DNA of 64,000 bases from an uncultured Francisella sp. (GCA_943913655.1 CALTZA010000007.1:1-64000), one strand, 5' to 3'; counted from the stretch's first letter, positions 17,375 to 27,590 are shown. Notes: generated by a model not told the origin, from the letters alone. Translations and numbers: made by a program.

Positions 17375-18112
17375 TTATAGGCTAAATTCTTGACCTAAAT
17401 AAACGCGCTTCACCATATCATTGTGGATCAACTGATCAGCGTGGCCTTTTGCCAGTACCTGGCCTTCGTTGATAATATAAGTATAGTCGCATATTTTCAG
17501 AGTTTCTCTCACATGATGATCAGTGATTAAGATGCCGATAGACTTTTTCTTTAAAAGCAAAATAATAGATTGGATATCGGCAATGGAGAGCGGATCAACA
17601 CCTGAAAAAGGCTCATCTAATAAAATAAATTGCGGATTACTTGCTAATACACGGGCAATTTCAACCCGGCGCCTCTCGCCGCCGGAAATACTAAGACCTA
17701 AATGGTTTTTGATATGCATAATATCCAGTTCAGTCAACAGTTGATAGAGTCGATGCTGTTGCTCGCTTTTAGGATAATGTAGCTGTAAAATAGCCAATAG
17801 GTTATCTTCTACCGAAAGATTTCTAAAGATTGATGCTTCCTGAGGTAAATAGCCAAGGCCTAGCTGAAAACGTTTATGGATTGGCATATGAATGATATCG
17901 ACATCATTCAAATAAATATTGCCAGTATCAGCACTCACTAAGCCGATAATGGTATAAAAAAAACTGGTTTTACCGGCACCATTAGGGCCTAATAGTCCAA
18001 CAATTTGTCCACTGTTAAGACCAATGGAAATATCTTTAATAATCTTTTTCTTGCGAATCGTTTTATTGACTTTAACCACCTGTAAGCTAGATGATGGTTG
18101 TTGTGCTTGCAT
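17375..18112 (-). CDS. lptB: LPS export ABC transporter ATP-binding protein
   Basis: LptB is the ATPase of the LptB2FG transporter that extracts LPS from the inner membrane. I chose the ATG at 18112 (245 residues) with AGGAA 8 bases upstream. The open frame runs further back into lptA. Walker A is GPNGAGKTS near residue 44, the signature is LSISGGERRR, and Walker B is FILLDEPFSGVDP. It is the last gene of the aroA-kdsD-kdsC-lptC-lptA-lptB run. Confidence 0.95.
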   Translation of the reverse strand: MQAQQPSSSLQVVKVNKTIRKKKIIKDISIGLNSGQIVGLLGPNGAGKTSFFYTIIGLVSADTGNIYLNDVDIIHMPIHKRFQLGLGYLPQEASIFRNLSVEDNLLAILQLHYPKSEQQHRLYQLLTELDIMHIKNHLGLSISGGERRRVEIARVLASNPQFILLDEPFSGVDPLSIADIQSIILLLKKKSIGILITDHHVRETLKICDYTYIINEGQVLAKGHADQLIHNDMVKRVYLGQEFSL

Positions 18113-18137
18113 GAAGTATTTCCTACAATGAGTGAGA

Positions 18138-18626
18138 TTAGTGAGGATAAAACACCAAACTTGCTTTATGTTGTTGATCAGCGTCAATCTCATAATGATG
18201 AGATAGCGCATTATAGCGAATAATACCCCCCTGTAATTTATTTTTTTGTAGAGACATTGTTGCGTTTCCCTTTAGTTCTAGTTTTCGTTGTTGATCATCA
18301 TAAGAAAGTGTATTAGCTTGCGCTTGAAGCAGTTCTAATTGCCGATGATAATTTACTTTTTTCTGCAATTTTGAGTGCCCTCGAGCTTGAAAAAAATGCC
18401 CACCTTGTCTAGTTTTATCGACAGTAGAGCAATCAGCATTAAGTTGAAAATCACCTTGTACGATTGATACCATGTGGTCGAGACGAATATTTTTAGTGGA
18501 TTGATCAACAGAAATCATACCTGCAGTGATTTTTATTGGTGTTTTATCAGTATTTAATGCTTTACTCATAGCAACTGTAGCAATAAATATACTACTAATA
18601 AGCCAAACAAGATGTCTATTGACCAT
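18138..18626 (-). CDS. lptA: LPS transport periplasmic protein LptA
   Basis: LptA forms the periplasmic bridge that carries LPS to the outer membrane. It has 162 residues from an ATG at 18626, beginning with a signal peptide (hydrophobic residues 6-20). It has the OstA-like beta-strand pattern, including VSIVQGDFQLNAD and LSYDDQQRKLELKGNA. The start overlaps the lptC end by 11 bases. Identification relies on both the strand repeats and the lptC-lptA-lptB order. Confidence 0.9.
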   Translation of the reverse strand: MVNRHLVWLISSIFIATVAMSKALNTDKTPIKITAGMISVDQSTKNIRLDHMVSIVQGDFQLNADCSTVDKTRQGGHFFQARGHSKLQKKVNYHRQLELLQAQANTLSYDDQQRKLELKGNATMSLQKNKLQGGIIRYNALSHHYEIDADQQHKASLVFYPH

Positions 18627-18999
18627 TGATAATAATCTCCACTCTACCATTGTGCTGATTACCTGTAAATTGTACTGATTTATCATCAGAGCGATAAATT
18701 GCTTGTTTCGCACTTAGTTGTTGACTCTGCCCATTGGCACTATAGTTATGGATATAAACATTATCTAATAAATAGTACCCTTTTTGCTGTGATATTTTTT
18801 GAGCAACAATTTTATTTTTTAAGGAGCCATTGAGAGTAAAGCTCCTAATCCTAGCATAGTACATAGTACTTAGCGGTTGGTGATTATGAGTAGAAGTATT
18901 TACTTTAAAAATAGGCAATGCATTAAACCACATAGTAACCAGTGATAGAAAAGCGATGAGAATCAAGGGAAATAAATAATGCTGCCAATGATCATGCAT
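18616..18999 (-). CDS. lptC: LPS export system protein LptC
   Basis: LptC is a bitopic inner-membrane protein that hands LPS from LptFG to LptA. At 127 residues from the ATG at 18999 it is shorter than Escherichia coli LptC (191). It has an N-terminal anchor (residues 8-28) and then an OstA-like region (YRSDDKSVQFTGN). The gene overlaps kdsC by 8 bases and lptA by 11. The sequence is weakly conserved, so context carries much of the call. Confidence 0.85.
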   Translation of the reverse strand: MHDHWQHYLFPLILIAFLSLVTMWFNALPIFKVNTSTHNHQPLSTMYYARIRSFTLNGSLKNKIVAQKISQQKGYYLLDNVYIHNYSANGQSQQLSAKQAIYRSDDKSVQFTGNQHNGRVEIIINGQ

Positions 19000-19546
19000 A
19001 CAGCCATTGGTCCTTAAGTAGGGCATCAAGATGATCCTGTGCATATAAAAGAATATCACACACTTCGCGCACTGCACCTTTACCGCCTTGTGCTTGCGTT
19101 GTGTAATCGCAATAAGGGAAGAGCATGGGATGAGCATCTTGTACTGCAATAGCAAGACCAACTTTTCCTAAAATAGGTAGATCAATAAGGTCATCTGCAA
19201 TATAGGCGCATTCATTTGCTTTAAAATTTGTTTGTTCACTTAACATGTGCCAGGCCACAGCTTTGTCCTGTACCCCTGCCACATAATGATTGATCTTTAG
19301 TTCTTCTGCACGCTTGGCCACGACCTTATCGTCTCGTCCAGTAATAATTGCTGTCTGCAGTCCCATTTGACGTACCATCACCAAACCTAAGCCATCACGT
19401 ACAAAAAAATTTTTACCTGGAGTTTCCTGATTTGGGTAGTAGTGTAATAATCCATCACATAAGACACCATCAACATCCATCATTAACAATTTAATTTGGC
19501 GTGCTTTATTAATGATCATCGGATCAAGTTTAAGATAAAAATCCAT
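18992..19546 (-). CDS. kdsC: 3-deoxy-D-manno-octulosonate 8-phosphate phosphatase
   Basis: KdsC removes phosphate from KDO 8-phosphate during inner-core LPS synthesis. It is a cap-less HAD enzyme of 184 residues with Asp24 and Asp26 in MMDVDGVLCDG as nucleophile and acid. GRDDKVVAKRAEEL and YIADDLIDLPIL are the later HAD motifs. The ATG overlaps the kdsD stop by one base. Confidence 0.95.
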   Translation of the reverse strand: MDFYLKLDPMIINKARQIKLLMMDVDGVLCDGLLHYYPNQETPGKNFFVRDGLGLVMVRQMGLQTAIITGRDDKVVAKRAEELKINHYVAGVQDKAVAWHMLSEQTNFKANECAYIADDLIDLPILGKVGLAIAVQDAHPMLFPYCDYTTQAQGGKGAVREVCDILLYAQDHLDALLKDQWLYA

Positions 19547-20532
19547 TAAGCTATTCCTGCGTTAACCAGTTGATGCATGGTTAAGACTCCTATCAAACAT
19601 TGATTACAATCAACGACAATCAGTGAAGTAATTTGACACTGCTGCATCTGATGGAGTGCTTCACTAGCCAATCGATCGGCTGTGATAGTTTGTGGATGAA
19701 CAGTCATGACTTTGTGAATTGCTCTATCATTGAATGCTTCTTCTTTTTGGAACAAGCGTCGTAAATCTCCATCAGTGAAAATACCCAATATATGTCGTTG
19801 TTTATCAATGATAATAGCTATTCCTAAGCGAGATTGAGTCATGATGATAATGGCCTCTTTAAGCGTTTGCTTAGGGTACATTACAGGAGTGTTTTTCAAT
19901 GGATACATTAGATCTTTGACATGCAATAATAATCGCTTACCTAGACTACCTCCAGGATGAAAGCGAGCAAAGTCGTCAGGAGTAAAATGGCGTGCCTGCA
20001 ACAAACAAATTGCCAGAGCATCTCCCAGGGCCAAACTTAAGGTCGTGCTTGTGGTAGGAGCCAAACCTAGAGGACAGGCTTCTTGCTTTATTTTTGCTAG
20101 TAAATGAATATCAGCAACCTTAGCAAGCGTTGATGTGGTATTTCCAGTGATAGCAATGATTAAAACCCCCATGCGTTTTAGAGCAGGAAGCAAGGCAATT
20201 ATTTCTGAACTTTCTCCTGAATTTGAGAGTAAAAGTAGAACATCCTGACTGGTAATCATGCCTAAATCTCCATGTGCTGCTTCAGCTGGGTGAATGAAAA
20301 AGGCAGGGCTACCTGTTGATGCTAGAGTAGAGGCAATTTTATTAGCCACATGTCCAGACTTGCCTATCCCTATTAAAATAATGCGGCCTTGACAGTGCAG
20401 AAGAGCACGTACGGCGTCGATAAAGGGCTGGCCTAAAGATTCTCGGATATCAAGTAAAGCTTGTGCTTCCATTGTCAATATTTTTTTTGCATGTTGCAAA
20501 ATGGAAGCGGGATCTGAAGAAAAATCATCCAT
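19546..20532 (-). CDS. kdsD: Arabinose-5-phosphate isomerase
   Basis: KdsD converts ribulose 5-phosphate to arabinose 5-phosphate, the first step to KDO. An N-terminal sugar-isomerase (SIS) domain carries GIGKSGHVANKIASTLASTG, EAAHGDLGM and SNSGESSEI, and is followed by two CBS domains. The ATG at 20532 gives 328 residues, the usual length. A GTG at 20544 in the same frame is an alternative, and neither has a strong ribosome site. It lies 25 bases after aroA (13 if the GTG is used). Confidence 0.95.
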   Translation of the reverse strand: MDDFSSDPASILQHAKKILTMEAQALLDIRESLGQPFIDAVRALLHCQGRIILIGIGKSGHVANKIASTLASTGSPAFFIHPAEAAHGDLGMITSQDVLLLLSNSGESSEIIALLPALKRMGVLIIAITGNTTSTLAKVADIHLLAKIKQEACPLGLAPTTSTTLSLALGDALAICLLQARHFTPDDFARFHPGGSLGKRLLLHVKDLMYPLKNTPVMYPKQTLKEAIIIMTQSRLGIAIIIDKQRHILGIFTDGDLRRLFQKEEAFNDRAIHKVMTVHPQTITADRLASEALHQMQQCQITSLIVVDCNQCLIGVLTMHQLVNAGIA

Positions 20533-20557
20533 GTAAAAATCCACTGTATCTTTGTAA

Positions 20558-21880
20558 TTATAATGTTTCCAAATGAGTTTGAGTAGTATCTAAAGGACAA
20601 GTAATATCTGCAAATCGATGAAAAAAATCTGGGAAAGTTTTATTTACACAGTTTGGTTCATGAATAACAATAGGCACATGCAGTAAACTTACTAGGGATA
20701 AGCACATTGCCATGCGGTGATCATCATAAGTCTTAATATGCGCATTTGCTGTTAACTGCTCAGGGGGAGTAATGCTGATTGAATCATTATTGGTACTGAC
20801 TTGTGCACCCAACTTTTGTAGTTCACAAGCCATGGCATTTAATCGATCGGTTTCTTTAACGCGCCAACTTTCCACGCCACGAATATGAGAAGTCCCCTGA
20901 GCTGCTAAGGCAATAATACAAAAAACCATCGCAGCATCGGGAATATCTTTGGCATCAATATCAAAAGCAGGAATTTTTTGAGCGGGATTACGAAAAACGC
21001 TAGTGGCATGTTCATCATAGATAATTGTTGCTCCTAAGCTGTCTAAATGTTGCAAAAAAGCAACATCACCTTGGATGCTATTTTTGCCCACACCCTCTAC
21101 TTGAATTGGCACACCACTTAAATAAGATGCAGCCCAGAAATAGGAAGCGCTAGAAGCATCACCTTCTATCCAATAGTGTTTTGGTGCACAATAGGATTGT
21201 TTTGCGGGAATAAAAAAAGATTGTTGCTCATCTTTATTAATTTTAATGCCAAATTGTGCCAATAATTTCAAAGTGATGTCTACATAAGGCTGTGAGATTA
21301 GTTCATCTTTAAGATAAATAGTAAGAGGTCTTCGTAATTGAGGCAAAGCAATAAGGAGGGCAGATAGAAATTGACTGGATACTTTGCCGCTAACATATAA
21401 TTTAGTACGGTAATTATCTACAAAAGGGTTGATGTGCAGTGGAGGGTAACCAATGTTATTTTCATACTTTATATGTACCCCAATTTGTCTGAGAGCATCT
21501 ACCAAATCACCAATTGGTCTTTCATGCATGCGTGGAGTGCCTCTTAGATGGTAACACGACTGCTGTAAAGCCAAAACTGCGGTTAAGGAGCGAAAGGCAG
21601 TACCGGCATTTCCTAGAAATAAATCAGCCTGCGGTAAAAAAAAACCACCTTGCCCATAAACTTGCCAGATATTGCCATGCTGACGATTAATAGTAATACC
21701 TAACCTTTTTAAGGCTTCACATAAGTAGTAGCTATCGTCTGCTTCAAGTACATTATGTAGTTGGCAAGGTTCTTTACTTAAAGAGGCAAGTAACAGTGCG
21801 CGATTCGTAATACTTTTTGATCCCGGTAGAGAAACAACACTTTTCTTGAGAGAAGCTGGAGCTAAAAATAATTCATTCAT
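20558..21880 (-). CDS. aroA: 3-phosphoshikimate 1-carboxyvinyltransferase (EPSP synthase)
   Basis: AroA joins shikimate 3-phosphate and phosphoenolpyruvate in the chorismate pathway. It has 440 residues. The N-terminal LPGSKSITNRALLLASL substrate loop, FLGNAGTAFRSL (PEP contact), RMHERPIGDLVDALRQ and the C-terminal YDDHRMAM are all present. It heads the LPS-related run on the minus strand. aroK and aroB are 29 kb away in this window. Confidence 0.96.
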   Translation of the reverse strand: MNELFLAPASLKKSVVSLPGSKSITNRALLLASLSKEPCQLHNVLEADDSYYLCEALKRLGITINRQHGNIWQVYGQGGFFLPQADLFLGNAGTAFRSLTAVLALQQSCYHLRGTPRMHERPIGDLVDALRQIGVHIKYENNIGYPPLHINPFVDNYRTKLYVSGKVSSQFLSALLIALPQLRRPLTIYLKDELISQPYVDITLKLLAQFGIKINKDEQQSFFIPAKQSYCAPKHYWIEGDASSASYFWAASYLSGVPIQVEGVGKNSIQGDVAFLQHLDSLGATIIYDEHATSVFRNPAQKIPAFDIDAKDIPDAAMVFCIIALAAQGTSHIRGVESWRVKETDRLNAMACELQKLGAQVSTNNDSISITPPEQLTANAHIKTYDDHRMAMCLSLVSLLHVPIVIHEPNCVNKTFPDFFHRFADITCPLDTTQTHLETL

Positions 21881-21922
21881 AATTCAATCATTAGCTTTTC
21901 TATTAAAAAAAATTACGTTCTT

Positions 21923-22987
21923 TTAACGGCTAATGCCATCTTGCTGTAGAGATTTTTCATATGTCGGTATTGGTTCTTCATAATCTAGAGGTAATTTAAG
22001 TAGGCGCTGCCTATCAACTTTACATTCATCAAGCAATTGACACAACTCATCGATAATTTGATCCAAGCAATCAGCAGGTAATAATTGCCAGCTATAATTG
22101 AAATGTAGGGTAGAATCAGCTATCGATTGAAAATCAATTTCCAAAGAGCCACCAAGACGGCTAGCAACTACCACAGCAACTGGCTGGTGGTTTAATTTAA
22201 GACTATAAATCGCCTGCGCTGCATACAATTCCAGCGCCATCTTATTGCGCATATATACCCCATGTATCAAGCCAGTTAATGGGGTCATTGGAGATAAAGG
22301 ATTAACAAAAGCATTGATTTTTTTTTCTTTGAAAAAATCAATCCAAAAATACATAAGGCGCATTAGTTCAGGGTTGTCAATAAAGGGAGGAACTATGATG
22401 TCACCCATTTGTTTTATATTTCCTAGTACAAACGCCAACAGAATTTGTGTTTTTTGGTTAATTTGCCAAGAATCTATTTTTTTCACTTTTTCCACAGATA
22501 AAACAGACGGATTATATTTGGCGTGGTACCAGTTTAAAGCAGTAAAGTTTGATAATTGTTCTGCTGACAGTAGATGCGTGGTGAAAGTGAGTGATTGCCA
22601 CTGTCTGGGTAAACAATCGCGTATTAGAGCGCTCCACTGTTCTTGTGGATAAGACAGATTAAGTTTTATCTCTTGTTGAGTGGTTGCTACCAAAATAAAA
22701 GGAAAGACCAGATACTGTGTTTCTTGATTTTTTGCTAATAAAACCTGCTCTAAGCTATCAATCAATATACGATATTCTTTGCTGGATTTAACTAAAGATA
22801 AGGCTACAGATAAGGGTAATAGCTGTGCTTTTATTAATAGGGCGTCAATTGCATGAATCAGTGCTTGTTGAGCAGTAAATTTGTCTGCTTTATCTTCTGC
22901 GTTTTGATAACTATCCAATAGAAATAGCAAATGGTTTTTACTTTTTACCGTGGCATAAGGACGTGTATCGGAGATAGGATGGTTCAT
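21923..22987 (-). CDS. Hypothetical protein, 354 residues
   Basis: I do not recognise this protein. The ATG at 22987 (MNHPISDTRPYATVK) is preferred over an upstream start at 23083, whose extra residues are unusual and Cys/Phe-rich. There is no signal peptide or membrane segment. Composition is that of a soluble cytoplasmic protein, with a central YLVFPFILVATTQQEI block, an ILLAFVLGNIKQMGDIIVPPF block and a C-terminal PLDYEEPIPTYEKSLQ. It lies between clpB and aroA on the same strand. The long intact frame and ordinary codon use indicate a real gene. Confidence 0.75.
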   Translation of the reverse strand: MNHPISDTRPYATVKSKNHLLFLLDSYQNAEDKADKFTAQQALIHAIDALLIKAQLLPLSVALSLVKSSKEYRILIDSLEQVLLAKNQETQYLVFPFILVATTQQEIKLNLSYPQEQWSALIRDCLPRQWQSLTFTTHLLSAEQLSNFTALNWYHAKYNPSVLSVEKVKKIDSWQINQKTQILLAFVLGNIKQMGDIIVPPFIDNPELMRLMYFWIDFFKEKKINAFVNPLSPMTPLTGLIHGVYMRNKMALELYAAQAIYSLKLNHQPVAVVVASRLGGSLEIDFQSIADSTLHFNYSWQLLPADCLDQIIDELCQLLDECKVDRQRLLKLPLDYEEPIPTYEKSLQQDGISR

Positions 22988-23117
22988 GCGAAAAAATCTA
23001 AAACGGCACTTAGCGAAACAGTGCTTGTTAAAGAGAAAATTATAGCACGAGACCCATACAGCTATCTTTGCTGCTGCAGACATTAATTAAGTTTTTTAAG
23101 CAAGCAGCCTCTGTATT

Positions 23118-25697
23118 TTAGTCAAAAGAAAGCACACCATCATTGACTTTCATATAAATGGTCGAATCAGGAAGATATTTACCAGAGATAATCGCTGATG
23201 CAAGTGGATTTTCTAAGCGTGTTTGAATGACTCGTTTTAAAGGACGAGCCCCATATACTGGGTCAAAACCTGCTTGTGCCAAGTAATTTAACACCTCATC
23301 ACCATAATGTAAACGCAAACCATTACTTTCTAAACGATGACTCAAATAAGCCAATTGGATTTCGGCAATATGTTTGATATTGTCTTGTGTCAATGTGTGG
23401 AATATCACGATCTCATCAATGCGGTTGATAATTTCTGGACGGAAAAATTGTTCGACATCTTTCATGATGACTTGTTTCATTTTTTGATAGTCAGTTTCTA
23501 AGCTTAAACGTTGGATTTTTTCGCTGCCAATATTGGAGGTCATAATTACCACTGTATTTGTGAAATCAACTGTACGTCCCTGACCATCAGTTAAACGACC
23601 ATCATCTAAAATTTGTAACAGGATATTAAACACATCACGATGCGCTTTTTCTATTTCATCAAGTAAAATTACACTATAAGGTTTTCTGCGTACCTGTTCT
23701 GTTAAATAACCTCCTTGCTCATAGCCTATATATCCAGGAGGTGCACCAATGAGTCGCGATACGGAGTGTTTTTCCATATATTCTGACATATCAATACGAA
23801 TTAAATGCGATTCACTGCCAAACATAAATTCGGCCAAACTTTTGCTCAGTTCTGTTTTACCAACTCCAGTGGGCCCCAAAAACAAAAAGCTTGCAATCGG
23901 TTTGTTAGGATCTGAGATACCAGAACGAGATCTTCTAATGGCATTAGCTACTGCGCAAATGGCTTCATCTTGACCCACCATGCGTTTGTGTAGTTGCGTT
24001 TCCATGTGAAGTAGACGTTCTTTTTCGCCTTGCATCATTTTAGAAACAGGAATACCTGTTAAACGTGACACAATATCAGCTATCTCATCTTCAGTTACTT
24101 TTGTCTTAAACAAGGTGTTTTTCTTCTTCTCTACAGAAGAATTTTTTTCCATCTCGTGTAATTGTGTGCGCAATCGAGGTAGTTCACCATATTTTAATTT
24201 AGATGCTTCTTCTAATTTGCCTTCGCGTGAATAACGTTCGATTTGTGTCTGAATATCCTCTATTTCTTTTTTTAGATGAGCGCTGCCCTCTGAAGCTGAT
24301 TTTTCTCTATTCCATACTTTTTCAAGATCATCATAAGTTTTCTTGATCTCTGCTATTTCTTCGTTAATTAACGTAAGCCTTTTTTTACTTGCTTCATCAT
24401 TTTCTTTAGAGAGATGCATCTTCTCCATTTGTAGTTGAATTAATTTTCGATCCAGTTTATCCATTTCCTCTGGCTTGGAATCAATTTCCATTTTGATACG
24501 ACTGGCCGCCTCATCAATTAGATCAATAGCTTTATCAGGTAAGAAACGATCAGTGATGTATCGATTCGATAAAACGGCAGCAGCCACTAAAGCAGGATCA
24601 GTAATTTCAACACCATGATGCGCCTCATAGCGCTGTTGCAAGCCGCGTAATATGGAAATGGTGTCCTCTATCGTTGGTTCTTGCACCAATACTTTTTGAA
24701 AACGCCTTTCTAAGGCAGCATCTTTTTCAATGTATTGTCGATATTCATCTAGAGTTGTGGCTCCAATCAAATGCAGCTCTCCTCTGGCTAGGGCTGGTTT
24801 TAACATATTTCCAGCATCCATCGCTCCTTCAGATTTACCTGCACCGACTAGATTATGCAATTCGTCGATAAAAATAATAGGAGGCTCTTTTTGCTTGGCA
24901 ATTTCACTTAACACAGCTTTTAATCGTTCTTCAAATTCACCGCGATACTTAGCTCCAGCAATCAATTGAGCTAAATCAAGTTCTAAAAGAGATTTGTAAC
25001 GCAAACTTTCGGGAACTTCTCCGTTCACAATACGCTGTGCCAATCCTTCTACAATTGCTGTTTTACCAACTCCTGGTTCACCAATCAATACGGGGTTGTT
25101 TTTAGTGCGTCGTTGCAACACTTGCATTGCTCGACGAATCTCGTCATCACGCCCGATCACAGGGTCAATTTTACCATCTCTAGCTTTTTGGGTTAGATCC
25201 ACTGTGTATTTTTTTAATGCATCACGTTGGTTTTCTGCGTCTTCGCTATTCACTTGTTGGCTACCTCTGATTTGGTTAATTATATTTTCTAAAGCTTCTG
25301 TTGTTGCCCCGTATTTTTTGAGTAACTGTCCAGTTTGTTGTTTTGCTTCAAGTGCTGCTGGGAAAAAAAGTTCAACGGCGATATATTGATCTTTTCTTTG
25401 TGTGGCATATTTATCCATTAAGTTTAAGATATTCACCAGTTCACGTGAAATATTGATCTCGCCTCCAGTGCCAGATACCTTAGGTAAACGATTAAGTAAA
25501 TCTTGTGTTTCTTTCTTCAAAAGAGGGGCATTGACATTTGCTTGTGATAGTAGGGCAATATTTTCATTATCTTTCAGTAGGATGCTTAATACATGTAATG
25601 CTTCGATATAACTATTGTCTTGAGCGAGGGCTAAACTTTGAGCCTCTGCCAATGTTTGGCGTACTTTGTTGGTGAAACGATTTTCGTTCATAATCAT
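23118..25697 (-). CDS. clpB: ATP-dependent chaperone ClpB (protein disaggregase)
   Basis: ClpB is a hexameric AAA+ disaggregase that works with DnaK. The product has 859 residues: an N domain, AAA1 with GEPGVGKTAIVEG and FIDELHNLVGAG, a coiled-coil middle domain near 400-530, and AAA2 with GPTGVGKTELSKSL and LLDEIEKAH. I chose the ATG at 25697, which follows AAGGAAGG. ATG at 25691 is equally possible. The open frame runs further upstream but has no support there. Regulation by sigma-32 is plausible (see promoter). Confidence 0.97.
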   Translation of the reverse strand: MIMNENRFTNKVRQTLAEAQSLALAQDNSYIEALHVLSILLKDNENIALLSQANVNAPLLKKETQDLLNRLPKVSGTGGEINISRELVNILNLMDKYATQRKDQYIAVELFFPAALEAKQQTGQLLKKYGATTEALENIINQIRGSQQVNSEDAENQRDALKKYTVDLTQKARDGKIDPVIGRDDEIRRAMQVLQRRTKNNPVLIGEPGVGKTAIVEGLAQRIVNGEVPESLRYKSLLELDLAQLIAGAKYRGEFEERLKAVLSEIAKQKEPPIIFIDELHNLVGAGKSEGAMDAGNMLKPALARGELHLIGATTLDEYRQYIEKDAALERRFQKVLVQEPTIEDTISILRGLQQRYEAHHGVEITDPALVAAAVLSNRYITDRFLPDKAIDLIDEAASRIKMEIDSKPEEMDKLDRKLIQLQMEKMHLSKENDEASKKRLTLINEEIAEIKKTYDDLEKVWNREKSASEGSAHLKKEIEDIQTQIERYSREGKLEEASKLKYGELPRLRTQLHEMEKNSSVEKKKNTLFKTKVTEDEIADIVSRLTGIPVSKMMQGEKERLLHMETQLHKRMVGQDEAICAVANAIRRSRSGISDPNKPIASFLFLGPTGVGKTELSKSLAEFMFGSESHLIRIDMSEYMEKHSVSRLIGAPPGYIGYEQGGYLTEQVRRKPYSVILLDEIEKAHRDVFNILLQILDDGRLTDGQGRTVDFTNTVVIMTSNIGSEKIQRLSLETDYQKMKQVIMKDVEQFFRPEIINRIDEIVIFHTLTQDNIKHIAEIQLAYLSHRLESNGLRLHYGDEVLNYLAQAGFDPVYGARPLKRVIQTRLENPLASAIISGKYLPDSTIYMKVNDGVLSFD

Positions 25698-25724
25698 TGT
25701 CCTTCCTTGGTCCAATCTCATGCT

Positions 25725-25754
25725 AATATATTTGCTCAAAATAACTAATTTCAA
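25725..25754 (-). promoter_or_regulatory. Candidate clpB promoter
   Basis: On the minus strand TTGAAA (25754-25749) and TATATT (25730-25725) are 18 bases apart, about 28 bases before the start codon. TTGAAA also fits the sigma-32 -35 element, but the matching -10 (GCAAATAT against CCCCATNT) is poor. The call rests on motif matching only. Confidence 0.4.
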
Positions 25755-26570
25755 TGGATTATAATAAGAACGTAATAATTTTGATTACATATCGTTTTAA
25801 ATACTCCTTTTACATTGATCAGTGAAGATGCAGAATTTGGATCCACTCCCATATGATTACGATATCCTTTAAACTAGATTTCCTTATTTTACATTGGTAA
25901 TATGTCCGCAATGATATAAAATGTGAATTTTAGGTGAGGAGAAGATTAAACTTAGTTGTTTTTCAAGCTTTAATAATGCGATATCTATAGAACTCTCCCT
26001 AGTCCTTATTGGCAAAGATAGCATAAACGAAGCGAACACAGTATGAAAACAAATGCGCCTGAATAAGGCTTATATTCGCATAAATAATAGACTGCTCATA
26101 AAATACTATAGTTTTTCAAACTCCTAATTAAATTGATGCCATTATGATTTCACGATTTATTAATCTTTTTACTGATTAAGTGCATTGCATCCTTTGGCAA
26201 AATAACTAATTAACTTAATCTTGTCATATCTTTGCACTTCATACATTCAATGATTGATGGATTGAATTAATCCAAAGAGAAACCTGATGGAGACACAAGG
26301 AAAATATTGTTAATTAATGTAGACAAATAGCTATAGATAGTAGTAAATGGAAGAAAGGATCATGAAAATTGAAATAGGTAAAATAACTAACATGAGAGAT
26401 TCTCGTTTAACCAGTGAGCGCTCTTTCTAAGCTAAAGCCACTAAAGTAGTGTTTCACAAAATTCTAGTTTTTTTGTATGGAAAAATTGTGATATCTTTGG
26501 CTTAATCGGGAAAGTTAGTTTCTTGATTTAAATATAATTTACTATTTACTTACAGTGAGACAAAGGAGAA
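25755..26570. other. Intergenic, no gene recognised
   Basis: This is an AT-rich stretch of about 800 bases between clpB and a decayed gene. Stops are frequent in all frames, and I see no tRNA, repeat array or hairpin worth naming. Confidence 0.5.
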
Positions 26571-27590
26571 ATGTAACCATAAAAAAATTTTTATTTGTGC
26601 AGTATTTTTATTAAGTGGATTAGTTTTTAATGGAATTAATATTTAAGATGGTATATACGCGGGACAGGGTAGTGAAGGATGAACAAAAGTAAATCTGTTG
26701 ATGTTATTTTCAAAGGAACTAATATCACTAAATGTTTACTAAAAAAAGATATGACACAAAAAATACCAAAATCAATAGAAAATACAACTCTATATAATAT
26801 AGAGAAGATAAAAATTTTAAGAAAAAATACCAGTAAAATCTTGTGAGAAATCTGCATGATAGAAAATAATAAAGAAATTTTTTACTTTATGGATGAAAAT
26901 TTTGCGAGCTTAGAAAAAAAGCTTGGGTTTTAGAGATGAGAGTAACGATAAAATTTTAGTAGGTTCTGCATGCTATTATAAGCCATCAGGTGATCAAGGA
27001 TAAGATGGTTGATACGAATGTTTTGGTTTTTCCAAAGCCTAAATCTTAAATTAAAACTTCAGATTATAAAGATATCTTCTATCTCCTTATAATTTATGCT
27101 GTTTTTATGGTGATTCAACAAACGATCAATATTAAGCTTTACAATATAATTACGATATTGAGTACATTAACAGTGATAAAGCAAAACTAAATAATTTCCA
27201 TCGGTTTTCAGCAACCATCATGTATAAAGCTAATTAAAGATATTCTAGTTCAATCTTGATGTAAATTTGGAAAACAATCGGACTATAAGCCGTTATGGAA
27301 TAGTGAATATTTGATTGCAGTAGTTAAAAGAAATATCAGCGATACCTATTATTCTAGCTGCCGTCATAATATCTATCAAGAAAATAGAAAGACTTAACTT
27401 AAGTATAATTAAATGTCAAGCAGTTATGGATCAGATAAAGTAGGAGCGAGAAATATATTTATATTACTAAGGGCAGGGTATGCCTGGCTAGCTTGCAAAT
27501 TAGTGGTGCAGTAAAATCACCAGAAGACCAATTCCTGAAGTGCCTCATTGATTCATTTGCTATTGTTTTAGTAGAGTTTATTTTTAGATA
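26571..27590 (+). pseudogene. Decayed gene, probably for a secreted protein
   Basis: An AAAGGAGAA site leads to an ATG at 26571 that is followed at once by a stop. Shifted by one frame, a signal-peptide-like stretch follows (KKIFICAVFLLSGLVFNG). Downstream, readable fragments alternate among frames: a 55-codon piece from 26679 (MNKSKSVDVIFKGTNITK...), then MIENNKEIFYFMDENFASLE, then DKILVGSACYYKPSGDQG. Near 27505-27590 a piece reads ISGAVKSPEDQFLKCLIDSF. Together they look like one exported protein gene of about 330 codons broken by many indels. I cannot name the family. Confidence 0.45.
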
